64,000 nt of DNA from Rhizophagus irregularis (taxonomy: Eukaryota > Glomeromycota > Glomeromycetes > Glomerales > Glomeraceae), in NCBI RefSeq assembly GCF_026210795.1, contig NC_089438.1:2129501-2193500 (forward strand). Reading direction: 5' to 3'. Made by a program: the position numbers and the translations under genes. The notes under the pieces are model-generated. The model was given only the letters and a program-made list of their open reading frames with translations. It was not told the origin of the DNA and searched no databases. This document shows, one piece after another, positions 25,214 to 35,820 of this stretch (position 1 is the first letter of the stretch; every line of letters starts with the position of its first letter).

Positions 25214-28200
25214 ATGGAAGACACTGTTATTGAAATTTCGGCACTGTCACCACTTTCTCAAGGAGATAATTCAATCCTTGATATTGATAGTGAAAAAGAT
25301 AATTCAATTGTTAATAGTAATAGTGAAGTAACTTTGCTAGAAAAGAATCCTGTCCGACCGCATAATGGGAAACAAATAGATAAAATTATTATTTCTCAAG
25401 GAGATAATTCAATCCTTGATATTGATGGTAAAAAAGAAGTTTACAGTGACGACGTTACTTATAGTGAAAAAGATAATTCAATTATTAATAGTAATAGTGA
25501 AGTAACTTTGCTAGAAAAGACAGATAATTCTAATAGTGAAGAAGCTCTCAAAAATTATGTTGTTACATACAGCAAAGAAGATAATTCAATTCATGGGTGG
25601 TCAATTAACATTGAAACGAATGGACAACGACATCAACAACCCGATGTGTATTTTAAGCTTGATGAAGAATTGGGTATAGATATAGATTTAAAATCATTTG
25701 TATTATATAAAAAAATTTTATTATTTTATTATCGTAAAAATAAAAATAAAAGTGAATATAAAATTGAAAATAAAATTGATTATGAAAATAATTATTGTAA
25801 GTATTTATTTTATCATAAAATAGTTTTAATTTAATTAATTTAAAAATTTATATTATAGATCTTATTGATTTAAATGGTGATAAAGGTCGATCTCTTCAAC
25901 TAAAGCATGTAGAAGGACTTCATGTTAAACGACATTCGATTGGATTTCTTCCAAATGGTGATATAATTCTAGTATCATTAAATGATAAATTAAAAGATTA
26001 TAAAATTTATAAGTATTCTAAGCCAAAAACAAATACAATTTCTTGGGAGAATTATAAAATATATGATATAGAAATTCTTGAAGGATTAATAAAACATAAT
26101 ACAAATTGTTTTATATATCAAACAAAGTTATTTCTTTTTAATGGACGTCGGATGTACCAATGGAATTTAGATAATTTAGATAAATCAAATAGAATAACTT
26201 TTGAAAAACAATACTTTCTTTCTGATTATACATCTGATAATTCAATTAGATCATTTAGTATAGTAATAAACAAACGTCAAACATTATTGGCATTAAAGAT
26301 TAAAAAGTATCATGATAAAATTAATATATTTTCAATGGAAACTGGAATGTGGATTTCAAGACTCGGTTAGTATTTACTTTTTTTTACAATGTTTTATAAT
26401 GTACAATATTTATAATTTTATTTCATTTTTTTATATTATAGATGATCAATATTATCATCATACTCCAGTAGAATTTGTAACCTTAAAGAATGGCTCTGAA
26501 GTATTATTAATTGTTAAAGATAGCAATAACAAAAGTAGATTTCTAGATCCTTTTGTTACTTCCAATGTAATTGATATTGATGATATCAATACCGATAAAA
26601 ATATTGTAACTAAATCAGACAAAAAGATCTCCATTGTTGATAATAATGTTTCGGTTACAGATGGAAATAATTTTGAACAAATACTAAATACCGTTTGTAT
26701 TTATACTAAACCTATTTTCACAACTATAAGAAATATGCTTAAAGATATTAGTGAAAATGACAAAGAAGGTTTTGAATTTCCAGATAACAATAAGATTGAA
26801 TTAGAATATGGAAATCATTTTCGGTTTATTATTGAAAAAAATTCAAATCAGGATGTTTACATTAAAGTATCTGAAAAATCACAAAATAATAATAAATGGG
26901 AAGAAATTGGGAACAAAAAATGTTATCATTATACTGATTTAATTTCATATAAACAACTAGATAATCAGGAGTTGGTTTTAATTATTAGAAAAGGAATCTA
27001 TATTTATACAATAGCTAAAGACGAACATTCTAGAAAATTAAGACTTCGATATTTTTGGACGAATAAGGAATGGAACGAATATATTGAAACTTTAACAGAC
27101 GGAAAGACAACAAAAAATTATGAATTTAAATCTCTTATTAATAATATTTTGAAAAACGAATTTAAAGATTCAAAATTTTCATTACCATCACCAAATTTTA
27201 CAACTATACTTGAAAAGATTGGTTCCCCAAAATACGGGGAGTTATTTTTAGATATTATAAATGATCCAGCAGAATTTTCAAAATTTAGACAAGAAATACA
27301 AGAAATGTTAGAAAAAGCAATTGATAAAGGTGATAACTTTGTTATTAAATCAATTGTTAATAAAATAAATAACCCACCAAATTTTCTAGAAAAAGCAATT
27401 GAAAAAGGCCATTACTTTACTATTAAATCAATTGTTGATAAAACTATTGAATTAATCAAATCAAACGATTACTTAAATTACAATTATATGATTATGATTA
27501 GTTTGATCAGTTCAAATTTAACTAAATTATGCGAACATTATCCAAATTTAGCAATGAAATATATCTCATGTACATCTATTTTATTAGATCCTGATTGTTC
27601 ATCAATTAGTTGTCAAATTAATCCTTCTCCAATTTATACATATTCAAAAAACATTTATATTAAACCATCAGAGAAAAGTGAAGATAAGTCATCATTAAAA
27701 GAAAAAATTGAAGAGAAGGAAATAAATCAAATAATTAGTTTTATTGTTCCTTTTCCTCATATTTGTGATAGCACCGAATATGATAATCATTGGAATGAAT
27801 TAATATATAAACGAACATCTGTTCTTTTTTGTAATGTAGATACAAATGATTATTATCAACTGTGGAATTTTTTAGCTATTATAGATTTTAAATGGAAACA
27901 TTTCGGAAGGATTTATTATTATTTAATTTGGTTTTTTTATACTATTTTTTATCTTTGTTTTACATTTGCATCTACATTAGAACAAAAATTCATTTCTGAT
28001 TTTAATCGTAAAATACTTTTTATATTTTCAATTATACTTGGTTTTATACATTTAACTTTTGAAATTCGACAATTTTTATATTTACCAAATAAAATTTATT
28101 TAAAAGATATATGGAATTTATTTGGTAAGTGATATATTTTATACAATTCATTTTTTTTTAAAAAAAAAAAATTAATCAATTTCTTTTTATTATTAATAGA

Positions 28201-29382
28201 TTTAGGAGCATATTCTTTACCTATTATAACATCTATATATTGGTTTATTGAAGATGAACCATCTCTTTGGATTACAGCAATTTCTATTATATTATTAAAT
28301 TTCAAATTTTTATTATTTTTTCGAGTACTTCAATATTTTGGAATTTATTTTATTATAATGATTGGTGTTGGCAGAAAAATTATTCCATTCCTAGTGATAT
28401 TGCTTTTTATTATACTTGGATTTGCTCATGCATTTTTTATTCTTTTAAGATCAACAAAAAATGATGATGAAAATGATCCATTGAATCTTGCTGTTAAATA
28501 CAATTCTGTTAATTCAGATGGAACTATAAATTCTAATCCTACATTAATTCAACCTCCTGATTCAAATACAAATATGTTTAATTATTTTCCCACTTCACTT
28601 TTAGCAATGTATTTACTTCTTATAGGTAATAACTTAATTTTATTTTATAATAACTCTAAAGTTTTAACTTCATGATTAATTTATTTATTATTTTTGAATA
28701 AAATTATAGGTGATTCTGGATCTTTATCACCATGGACATATCGTGAATCTCATACAATGACATTTTTATTATTTTTATTTACATTTTTCACAGTAATTTA
28801 TCTTATGAATCTATTTATTGGTTTGCTTAATATGGCAATTGAAAAATATGACAATTATGAAGAATTCTTACTTCAAAAAGCAAAGGTATTGTATTTTTAA
28901 TAATCATAATCTGATTTATCAGTTTTTTTTTTTTAATCATATTTTATTATTATTTTAAAAGGTTATCATGGAAATTGAATTATTTTACATGTTACCTCGG
29001 CACAAAAAAAAGAAAGAATGGTTTCCAGATTGGATGTAATGTATAATATTTGTTATTATTGAAATATTTATAATTAATTTATTTGTTAATTAAAATTTAT
29101 TTAATTATTTCCAGTCATTATAGTATTCCTGCTAATGAGGTTCGTAAGTTCATTATAGCAATTGATAAAAATAAAACTGGATTTAAATTTGATCCACCGT
29201 TTATCAGTAAAAAATTAAGAAGTTTAGTAGATGTTGAAGATGTTGAAGATAAAGATAGACAAGAAGAAGAAAAGCATCAAGCACAAATAAAAAATATGGA
29301 GCGTAAACTTGAAGATATGCACAAATTATTAAAAGACCTTGAAATTTTTAAAAATGCAGATGATAATAAAACTAATATTTAA
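25214..29382 (+). CDS. TRP-like cation channel with large N-terminal propeller-like region
   Basis: Seven exons (25214-25796, 25859-26365, 26442-28124, 28200-28625, 28710-28885, 28962-29035, 29115-29382) join in frame to 1238 residues. The N-terminus has an imperfect internal duplication around SQGDNSILDID and EKDNSI(V/I)NSNSEVTLLEK. Residues ~180-420 carry beta-rich repeats (HSIGFLPNGDIILVSLNDK, FLFNGRRMYQWNLDNLDK) that may form a propeller. The Ion_trans part follows: helices around YYYLIWFFYTIFYLCFTFAS, ILFIFSIILGFIHL, GAYSLPIITSIYWFI, IILLNFKFLLFFRVL and VILLFIILGFAHAFFIL, a pore loop LLLIGDSGSLSPW, and the last helix FFTVIYLMNLFIGLLNMAI. The C-terminus is a charged coiled coil. TRPV-like pore organisation suggests a non-selective or calcium-permeable channel; ion and stimulus are unknown. 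Confidence 0.88.
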
Positions 29383-29715
29383 TCAGTGGAAAATTTGATC
29401 TTGGATATTTTAATTAGTCATAACAGATAAAAAATTGAATTAAATATTGGCTGAAAGACATTAATTTAAAATTTTAACAGCAATAATATAAGGGACTTAT
29501 TTACTGTCCGTTAACTTATTTAAAAATTTTTGTTGAACAGTTGACTATAAAGTGTTTAATTTTAACTTTATCCATTCAATTTCACTTTTCCTGGCTAATT
29601 ATAGTGAGCTTTGATTCAGTTGCCATTCATAAAATAAACCTAACATCGATTAAAAAGCTTATTTGAAGTAATAACCGTTAACTTATTTAAGCAAAATTTC
29701 GCTGGTAGTGATATA

Positions 29716-29812
29716 GATAGGCGTAAAAATTTATTTCAGAAATCTAGTGTAGATGGGGCTGAGAATCTTATAGTTAACAATAGTGATAGAAACAAAATAG
29801 CTATAGAAATTT
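29716..29812 (+). pseudogene. Degenerate coding remnant, partner of 24231-24323
   Basis: It translates as NLFQKSSVDGAENLIVNNSD RNKIAIEIYKKSE and may continue weakly to NLMLGLALNGLG near 29865. At DNA level it aligns along its length with 24231-24323 (shared blocks aatttatttc.gaaatct.gtgt and gatagaaacaaa.ta.ctatagaaatt). Parent family not recognised. Confidence 0.45.
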
Positions 29813-30164
29813 ATAAGAAATCTGAGAGTAAAGAAAATAACTTGATGCTGGGACTCGCATTAAATGGTTTAGGATCCGCGTACTCCCTCCCTCTTTGATA
29901 GCATCATATAATTCGCTTGCTAACTATATCATTTTCTAATTAGCCATGTGTCTGAAAAATCAATAAAATTTCACCCATTTAGGGAATTTGAATCTAAAAT
30001 TTTTTTCGTAAAATACCCTATTTATCTCTGTCAAGTAATAAATTCAAGTTCGCGACCATAAATCTGTAAAGTAAACCCCAATAACTCACAGCGTAACGGA
30101 TCAACCTAATCAATTAGATCATCAATCGAACTGTGTGACAACCGATTTCAAAAGTGACTTGGGG

Positions 30165-30271
30165 GCAAATGTATCTTTCTTATACGTGTACGACATACTA
30201 TCTTATACTATTATGTGACATATACGTCGTATAGAACATAGCACCTGATCATATAAGAACGATACATTTGC
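30165..30271. mobile_element. 107 bp MITE with 9 bp target-site duplication
   Basis: The element begins gcaaatgtatctttcttata and ends tataagaacgatacatttgc. These are inverted copies with one mismatch over 20 bp. The perfect 9-mer gacttgggg flanks it on both sides (30156-30164 and 30272-30280). A 9 bp duplication is typical of Mutator-like elements. It has no coding capacity. The clean duplication suggests a fairly recent insertion. Confidence 0.93.
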
Positions 30272-31710
30272 GACTTGGGGTGATTCTTTCTATCAGCTCA
30301 TTTATATTATACTTACAGCATATCCGAATACTTCAACCGAAATCCTGAAAGCTGAGCCGTTTGACCGAAAAATAGATTTTTACATAAAATCCCGAAAAAA
30401 TCGCTGACTATGATCAAGGTATCTGATGCCAAAGGCTACTTGCTGGTCCCACTGGGACATAGGTGACCTACTCGGTTGTGATGATGTTCGAGTGGGATGA
30501 GAAATCGATGATAAATTGGCTAATAAAAGACTATTACTAATCTTAAATCTTCCATGAAAAAAAGCAAAGGAATGTATTTCAATAAATATATTGTATATTT
30601 GTATTATAAAAATATATTTTTTATTAATAAATATTAGCAGAGTATATCTTATTAGTTATAAAAATAATCTAAAAGAGTTTTCCTATTAAAAAATATTGAA
30701 TTATTGCAATTTAATATTTATAAATTTATTATTAAATTTTGCTTAAACATATAATGCTAAAAAAGTTAATTTTAAATGAATTGATAATTAAATAATTGAT
30801 TTTTTTTAATAATTTAAAATTAGTTGATTATTACTAAATATAATATAATATAAAATGAAATATGAAATATAAAGTTATTTTTTTCAATAAAAAAAGTATG
30901 AAATATTGGCTAGTATTAAAAAGGTAATAAAACTTTAACTGGTACTATTTAAAAAGAAAAAGATCTATATAAATATTTTGTTTTCCTTGGGATTTTTTAT
31001 ATATATAATATGATTTTTATTATATAATGAGTTGTTTTCTTTCTAATAGTTTTTTTATAATTGTATAATTTTTTGCTTATTAATTAATTCTATTAAGTTT
31101 TCTATTACTTCAAATCACCGTCACCGTTGGCCAGAATTATCAAATTTTACCGGCACTATATTTTTTTAATGCTGGTCGATCGTCATAATTTCAGTCACCG
31201 GTGATCATCACCCCCGGTGATAGTTAGAAAAATTCTAATATTAATTAGCCTTTTTAGTATAGTATTGTCTCTCCAAGTACTCTTTGAGATCATAGTAAAA
31301 AATGCACTTAGAATTTATTTATAGAGAATAAAATATTAAGAGCTCCTATAAGTTGAAACCATGCTTACTGCTATAGAAGGTGCACTTATAGAGGTGCTAC
31401 TGTATTACTTTTTTTTTGAATTTAAAAGCATATATATATATATATATAATTTGAGAATATTTTTATTTGGTCAAAAATTTCTTTTGTATAGATTTGAAAT
31501 ATTTGAGGTGGTGCTCTAATTGTTACATGAATTACGAATTAAAACTACAATATAACATAATCACGTTGAGGCACGCGACTTTTGCCTGATTTTTCGGTAA
31601 GTTGACACTCACAACTACAATCGTTCTAAAATTAGATTATTCTGCAAATCGGTTTCTCTACTTATTTAATCTGAATTTTGAAGTTTTCTAAGCATTAATT
31701 CATCAAACTA

Positions 31711-33649
31711 ATGGGGTTTGAGGAATTGTTTGGTAAAAGCTCACCCGGCGTCCAAAAAGATGAAATTACTAATGCAAATATACGACCTAAAGTAAATAAT
31801 AGTTCAATATTGGGCGCAGTAGGCCAAGCTTTTAATCAAGCAAAAAATCACGATAATAACGTTTCTGGCGAAAAGCAAGCCGTCATTAATGCTCACACTT
31901 TTCAAGAAAAATTAAAAGTTTATTCTTCGGAAATAACGGAATCTCCAGACCCGAGTGATACTTCTGATAATATGAGTGATTCTGACGAAACAGAATCGTC
32001 AGATTCTTCTATTACTAGAGTAGAAAAGAGTAAAAATAAAGTAAAAAATGATTTGAATTTAGAAAAGTCTACTGATGTTGATAAAGGAGCTCGTGCCAAA
32101 GTATCAGCCAATATGATAATTTCTGATTTTAGTAATTTGCAATTGCAATCTAAACATCATCAGGAACAATACGAAAATTCTTCATTAACTAGTCCTACAG
32201 CATGGATAGAAACTAGTAATGAATCAGGTCGTAATAACGCAGTACGACGGCCAAGGGTAAAAGCATCTACAATCTCTGAGGGGAATTTTAGTTTCCAATA
32301 TAAAAAATCGAATATTGTTGACAATCAACCTCGTAAAGTTTCGTTCGATTCTAATTCCGATGCCACTCTTAGATCAGAACAAACATATGCTCGTTCTGAT
32401 ACTCGATCAGATGTCTCTTGGGGAAGTGACCCTGGAAAAACACTGTATAATAATAGTAATCAAATCTCGCCTCGACAGCCAAAAGTACGAAATACTAACT
32501 CCGATTTCAGTTCTTATTTATCACAATATCAAAATGATAATTACGTACATAATGTACATAATAATAACCAAAAAAGTTGGTCTGATGTCACATATGGTGG
32601 TCCAATAGAATCATCTACTATAGTATCACATTATAGTGATCCTGGACCTCGTAAGAAAATATCTGTTTCTGCACAAATGAATGTAAATAATGAAATAGAA
32701 GATTATGAGGAAGAAAATACAGTTGAAGACGATCAAGAAGAATTAGAGGAATTGATGAATATGTCCTCTAATCCAAAAATACAAAGAAAGGTATATCAAC
32801 TATTTTTTTTTTTTAAAGAAAAAAAATTTAAATTATTTGAGATTAACTTTGTATACTTATCATTAAATTTTCGCAATGATAAAGTTCCTTGATCTTAAAA
32901 TTGCCAATAAGTCTCTACTCACCTTAAATGGCACTTTAGAGGAGACTATCAAAAAGCAATCCTCTAATTTGAATACATTTGAATCGATGACGGATGTGCA
33001 ACAACTTCAACTTGATCATATAACTAAAGTTGAAGAATTGATGCGTGAATTATCTATCAAAATTTCATCGCAAGAATTAGAAATAAGAAATCTAAAAAAT
33101 AAATTAGAAGATAATTCGTGAGTATATAATATAATATTTAATTCAAGTTAGATTTGTTATTGTGTCTTTATTAAGTATATTTATTATTTATTATGATAAC
33201 AACAGGGGAAAACAACAAAAGGTGAGTCTGTTAAATATGAATAACAAACCCAATGAAAAATTTATATTCACGTTGGGAAAGTTTTTGATCTTGGCTTCAT
33301 TGTACGGAATATTATTTAATCTGAATTTTGAAAAAATATGGAATCTATTAAAAAGCCTACTAGAGTATCTTTATTCTATGATCCAAGAAACCTTCCAATG
33401 AATACACTTCCGAATATAATTTTTGATAGAGGTTAGTTCTTGTAATTCATTTAAGGTTATTTTCACTTTTCGAGTTTATCTCATTTATTTATTTATATAT
33501 TTTTAGTTTACGAAGATATCGTAATTTTATTTTCGGTGGTAATTTCCCTGATTTACACCATTTATATTTTACCCATAATAGTTACGGCTAAAACAGTCAA
33601 ACTATTGGCTGATAAATCTAGAACAAAAATTTGGGAAATAACTGGTTAA
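31711..33649 (+). CDS. Coiled-coil protein with a C-terminal membrane anchor, two possible C-termini
   Basis: Exon 1 (31711-32790) encodes 360 mostly disordered Ser/Asn/Asp-rich residues starting MGFEELFGKSSPGVQ. Exon 2 (32885-33117) is a coiled coil: LDLKIANKSLLTLNGTLEET ... VEELMRELSIKISSQELEIR. From exon 3 (starting 33206) two readings are possible. Reading straight on ends at 33401 with a hydrophobic tail (FTLGKFLILASLYGILFNL), 502 residues. Splicing at the strong donor AAG|GTGAGT (33222) to 33356, then 33431 to 33507, gives another tail: PTRVSLFYDPRNLPMNTLP then DIVILFSVVISLIYTIYILP, ending at 33649 (515 residues). Both are in frame with no stop. The family was not recognised; an organelle-membrane coiled-coil protein is the likely type. 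Confidence 0.75.
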
Positions 33650-33808
33650 ATTTGTATTTATATGTATTTCTATATTATTTTTTCCTTCAATATTTAGAAT
33701 AATATTTTTTTTTATTCTGAATTTGTATAAACAGTAATAATAAAAAAACCAGAAAATAGGAAATGCAAATATGCTAATATATACGTATAAAACTTATTCG
33801 TGATTTAG

Positions 33809-34362
33809 TTATGATCTCGAAATTACTTTAATGTTATGTTCTTTTTGAAATGCGATGAATTCTTCCTCTTTGGTTTTGTAGGAATGAACAAGATTATTCA
33901 TTATATTCTTTACCTATTAAAAATAATAACATAAATAATGCTTCTAGACAATTAACCAATTTTATTATACGCTTACCCCATCATGATTCGTTTGCAAAGC
34001 AGGTAACACGTCTTTTACAGTGCGTTCAAGCAATACTCCGTTGACCAAACGAAAACACTTCCGATCACCATTCAAAGGAGATAATGTATCTATGACTGCC
34101 CTAAGCAAACCAAAACAATTATTGAAACAAAATATATATATCATAAGTTTCATATAAAAGAAAATCTCACTTATGTTCGTCAGCTTCAGATTCTAACTCT
34201 CCGATCTTTTGAGCTATATTCTGTAGCTCTGTTTTCATAGTGTTAAACTGAGCCGTTATTTCTGTTTAAAATTTTGTTTCAATAGAAAACTTATATAAAA
34301 AATTTTAATTAAATAAAAATTTTACCTTGATCGGTGAGTTTCTTTGTTTTTGAGCTCGACAT
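33809..34362 (-). CDS. GIM4: Prefoldin subunit 2
   Basis: A beta subunit of the hexameric prefoldin co-chaperone, which passes nascent actin and tubulin to the CCT chaperonin in the cytosol. The small exons give MSSSKTKKLTDQEITAQFNT, then IGELESEADEHKAVIDTLSP, RKCFRLVNGVLLERTVKDVL, PALQTNHDGV and the C-terminal helix KTKEEEFIAFQKEHNIKVIS. This is the normal order of helix, beta hairpin and helix, and the usual ~115-residue length. RTVKDVLPAL is a strong PFDN2 signature. Introns are GT-AG. Its start lies 120 bp from the divergent RING gene, and its end converges on the coiled-coil gene 159 bp away. Confidence 0.94.
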
Positions 34363-34482
34363 TGTTATTAACTACATTTTATGATGATTTTCGCAAATTC
34401 AATTTAAAAGTTGGTATCACGTGGAGATAATGCGATAAATATCTCATCTATTTTTAAAGTGAAATTATTTTACTCTTTCTAC
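34363..34482. promoter_or_regulatory. 120 bp bidirectional promoter (PFD2 / RING gene)
   Basis: The ATGs of two divergent genes are only 120 bp apart, so core promoters and 5' leaders of both must lie here or run into each other. 'atcacgtggaga' at 34417-34428 contains a CACGTG E-box, a plausible shared site. No TATA box was seen. Confidence 0.65.
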
Positions 34483-35702
34483 ATGTCATCATCCGAATAT
34501 GCAAAGTTTATTATTGCCGTCGCATGGGCTTGTAGTTCTTGGACTAAAGGTAAATCTATTTTCCAATATTTTTGTGTTTTGAATAATATAACTGACTACT
34601 TTTAAATAAACGGGGATAAATAGCATATTTATTGCTTTACAAAGCTAATGTTGGTGGCGCACCTTTGATATTTCGTAAAAGACTTTCTGAAGGTGAAAAA
34701 AAGATAGTGGCGTGTTTCCATATGCTGGTAGGATAAGCAAAATTTACATAACATGATTCGTTATTGAGAGATAATCAAAGATAATGTTTTAGGAAATAAC
34801 TAGATAATGGGTTCATTAATGTAAAAATTTAAAAAGAATAATAATATTATGATTTGGTTTATAAATTATTCGACGATTATCACATTGTGCATGATATTTA
34901 TCATTTCAGATTGTATACGCACTTTTGCGATGGTTGAAAATCAAGGTAATTAAGTATTTTTGAATACTTTTAATACTTTTTATATTATCATATTAATATC
35001 TAATTTATTTATAATCTCATTTAGTCTCTTCCTTCTCCACATGTCATTTCTCTTCCGCCACTTGTTGCTTTAATATCAGAATTATTTTGGTGCTATTTAC
35101 CGACGTGTTTTATAGAAGAATCTATTCATTTTCTTCTTTTAAGACATTTTATGCATATCCGAAATTCTACGTGTTTGATTATCAAAGGACGACCAGTATT
35201 AGATGGCACAAAAGATGATGACTGTTGTGTATGTTATGGAGTTGGAATTGGGAATGGACCTTATTATTCTGATGATCCGAATATGGATTCATTAGGAGTT
35301 ATTGAAAATTATTGTAAAGTCTCTCATCATGTAGCACATCGAGATTGTATGTTTAAATGGTTGGGAATTAGTGTTGTATCGCGTTTAGGATGGCAAAATT
35401 CAAATCTTAGATTAAGACCGATTCCTACTTGTCCTATATGTCGCGGGGAAATAATTTTTGAAGTTATTCAAAAGAACTTATTAGAAAAGGAGGAGATAAT
35501 TGAAGGAAAAAATAAAAATAATTGGTTGCGAAAACTTGGTGCATTGATCAAAGATTGGCGTAACGTCATGGACTGGCGTTGGATCATCGTGAGGGTTGAA
35601 GTTACAACTGTATATATCTTAATGGTTTGGAGAATTTTGAAATGGAGGGAAAAAATAATACGAAGTCTTACCTATTATAATCGAAATTTAACAAATTCGT
35701 AA
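34483..35702 (+). CDS. RING-type zinc finger membrane protein (putative E3 ubiquitin ligase)
   Basis: Exons start at 34483 (to 34549), then encode AYLLYKANVGGAPLIFRKRL, a short IVYALLRWLKIK exon and a large last exon to 35702. The N-terminal half has hydrophobic segments (FIIAVAWACSSW, VISLPPLVALISELFWCYLP) that look membrane-embedded. The RING-like domain follows: CCVCYG, then CKVSHHVAHRDCMFKWL, then PTCPICRGEI, with the ~60-residue separation and Cys/His order of a RING finger. A further hydrophobic stretch (WIIVRVEVTTVYILMVWRIL) lies near the end. It is probably an ER or organelle ubiquitin ligase, but the subfamily was not identified. Confidence 0.75.
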
Positions 35703-35820
35703 ACTAGAAATAAATCGTAAGTAATTTTCGAAGATTAATCTACTGTGAATCATATATTAAATAAAATTTTTATTGATTTTTTTAAATAATAGTAATAACA
35801 TCTTTTTAAAATTGCGATAA

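Larger units (their letters stand above)
29383..31710. other. 2.3 kb intergenic region with repeats
   Basis: It contains a degenerate remnant (29716-29812) and a MITE (30165-30271), both listed separately. Around 31340-31405 is a segment ending cacttatagaggtgctactgta that looks like one end of a mariner-type MITE; its partner end is not clear. The AT repeat at 31431-31448 is simple sequence. The right end should hold the promoter of the next plus-strand gene. No intact gene was seen. Confidence 0.5.
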
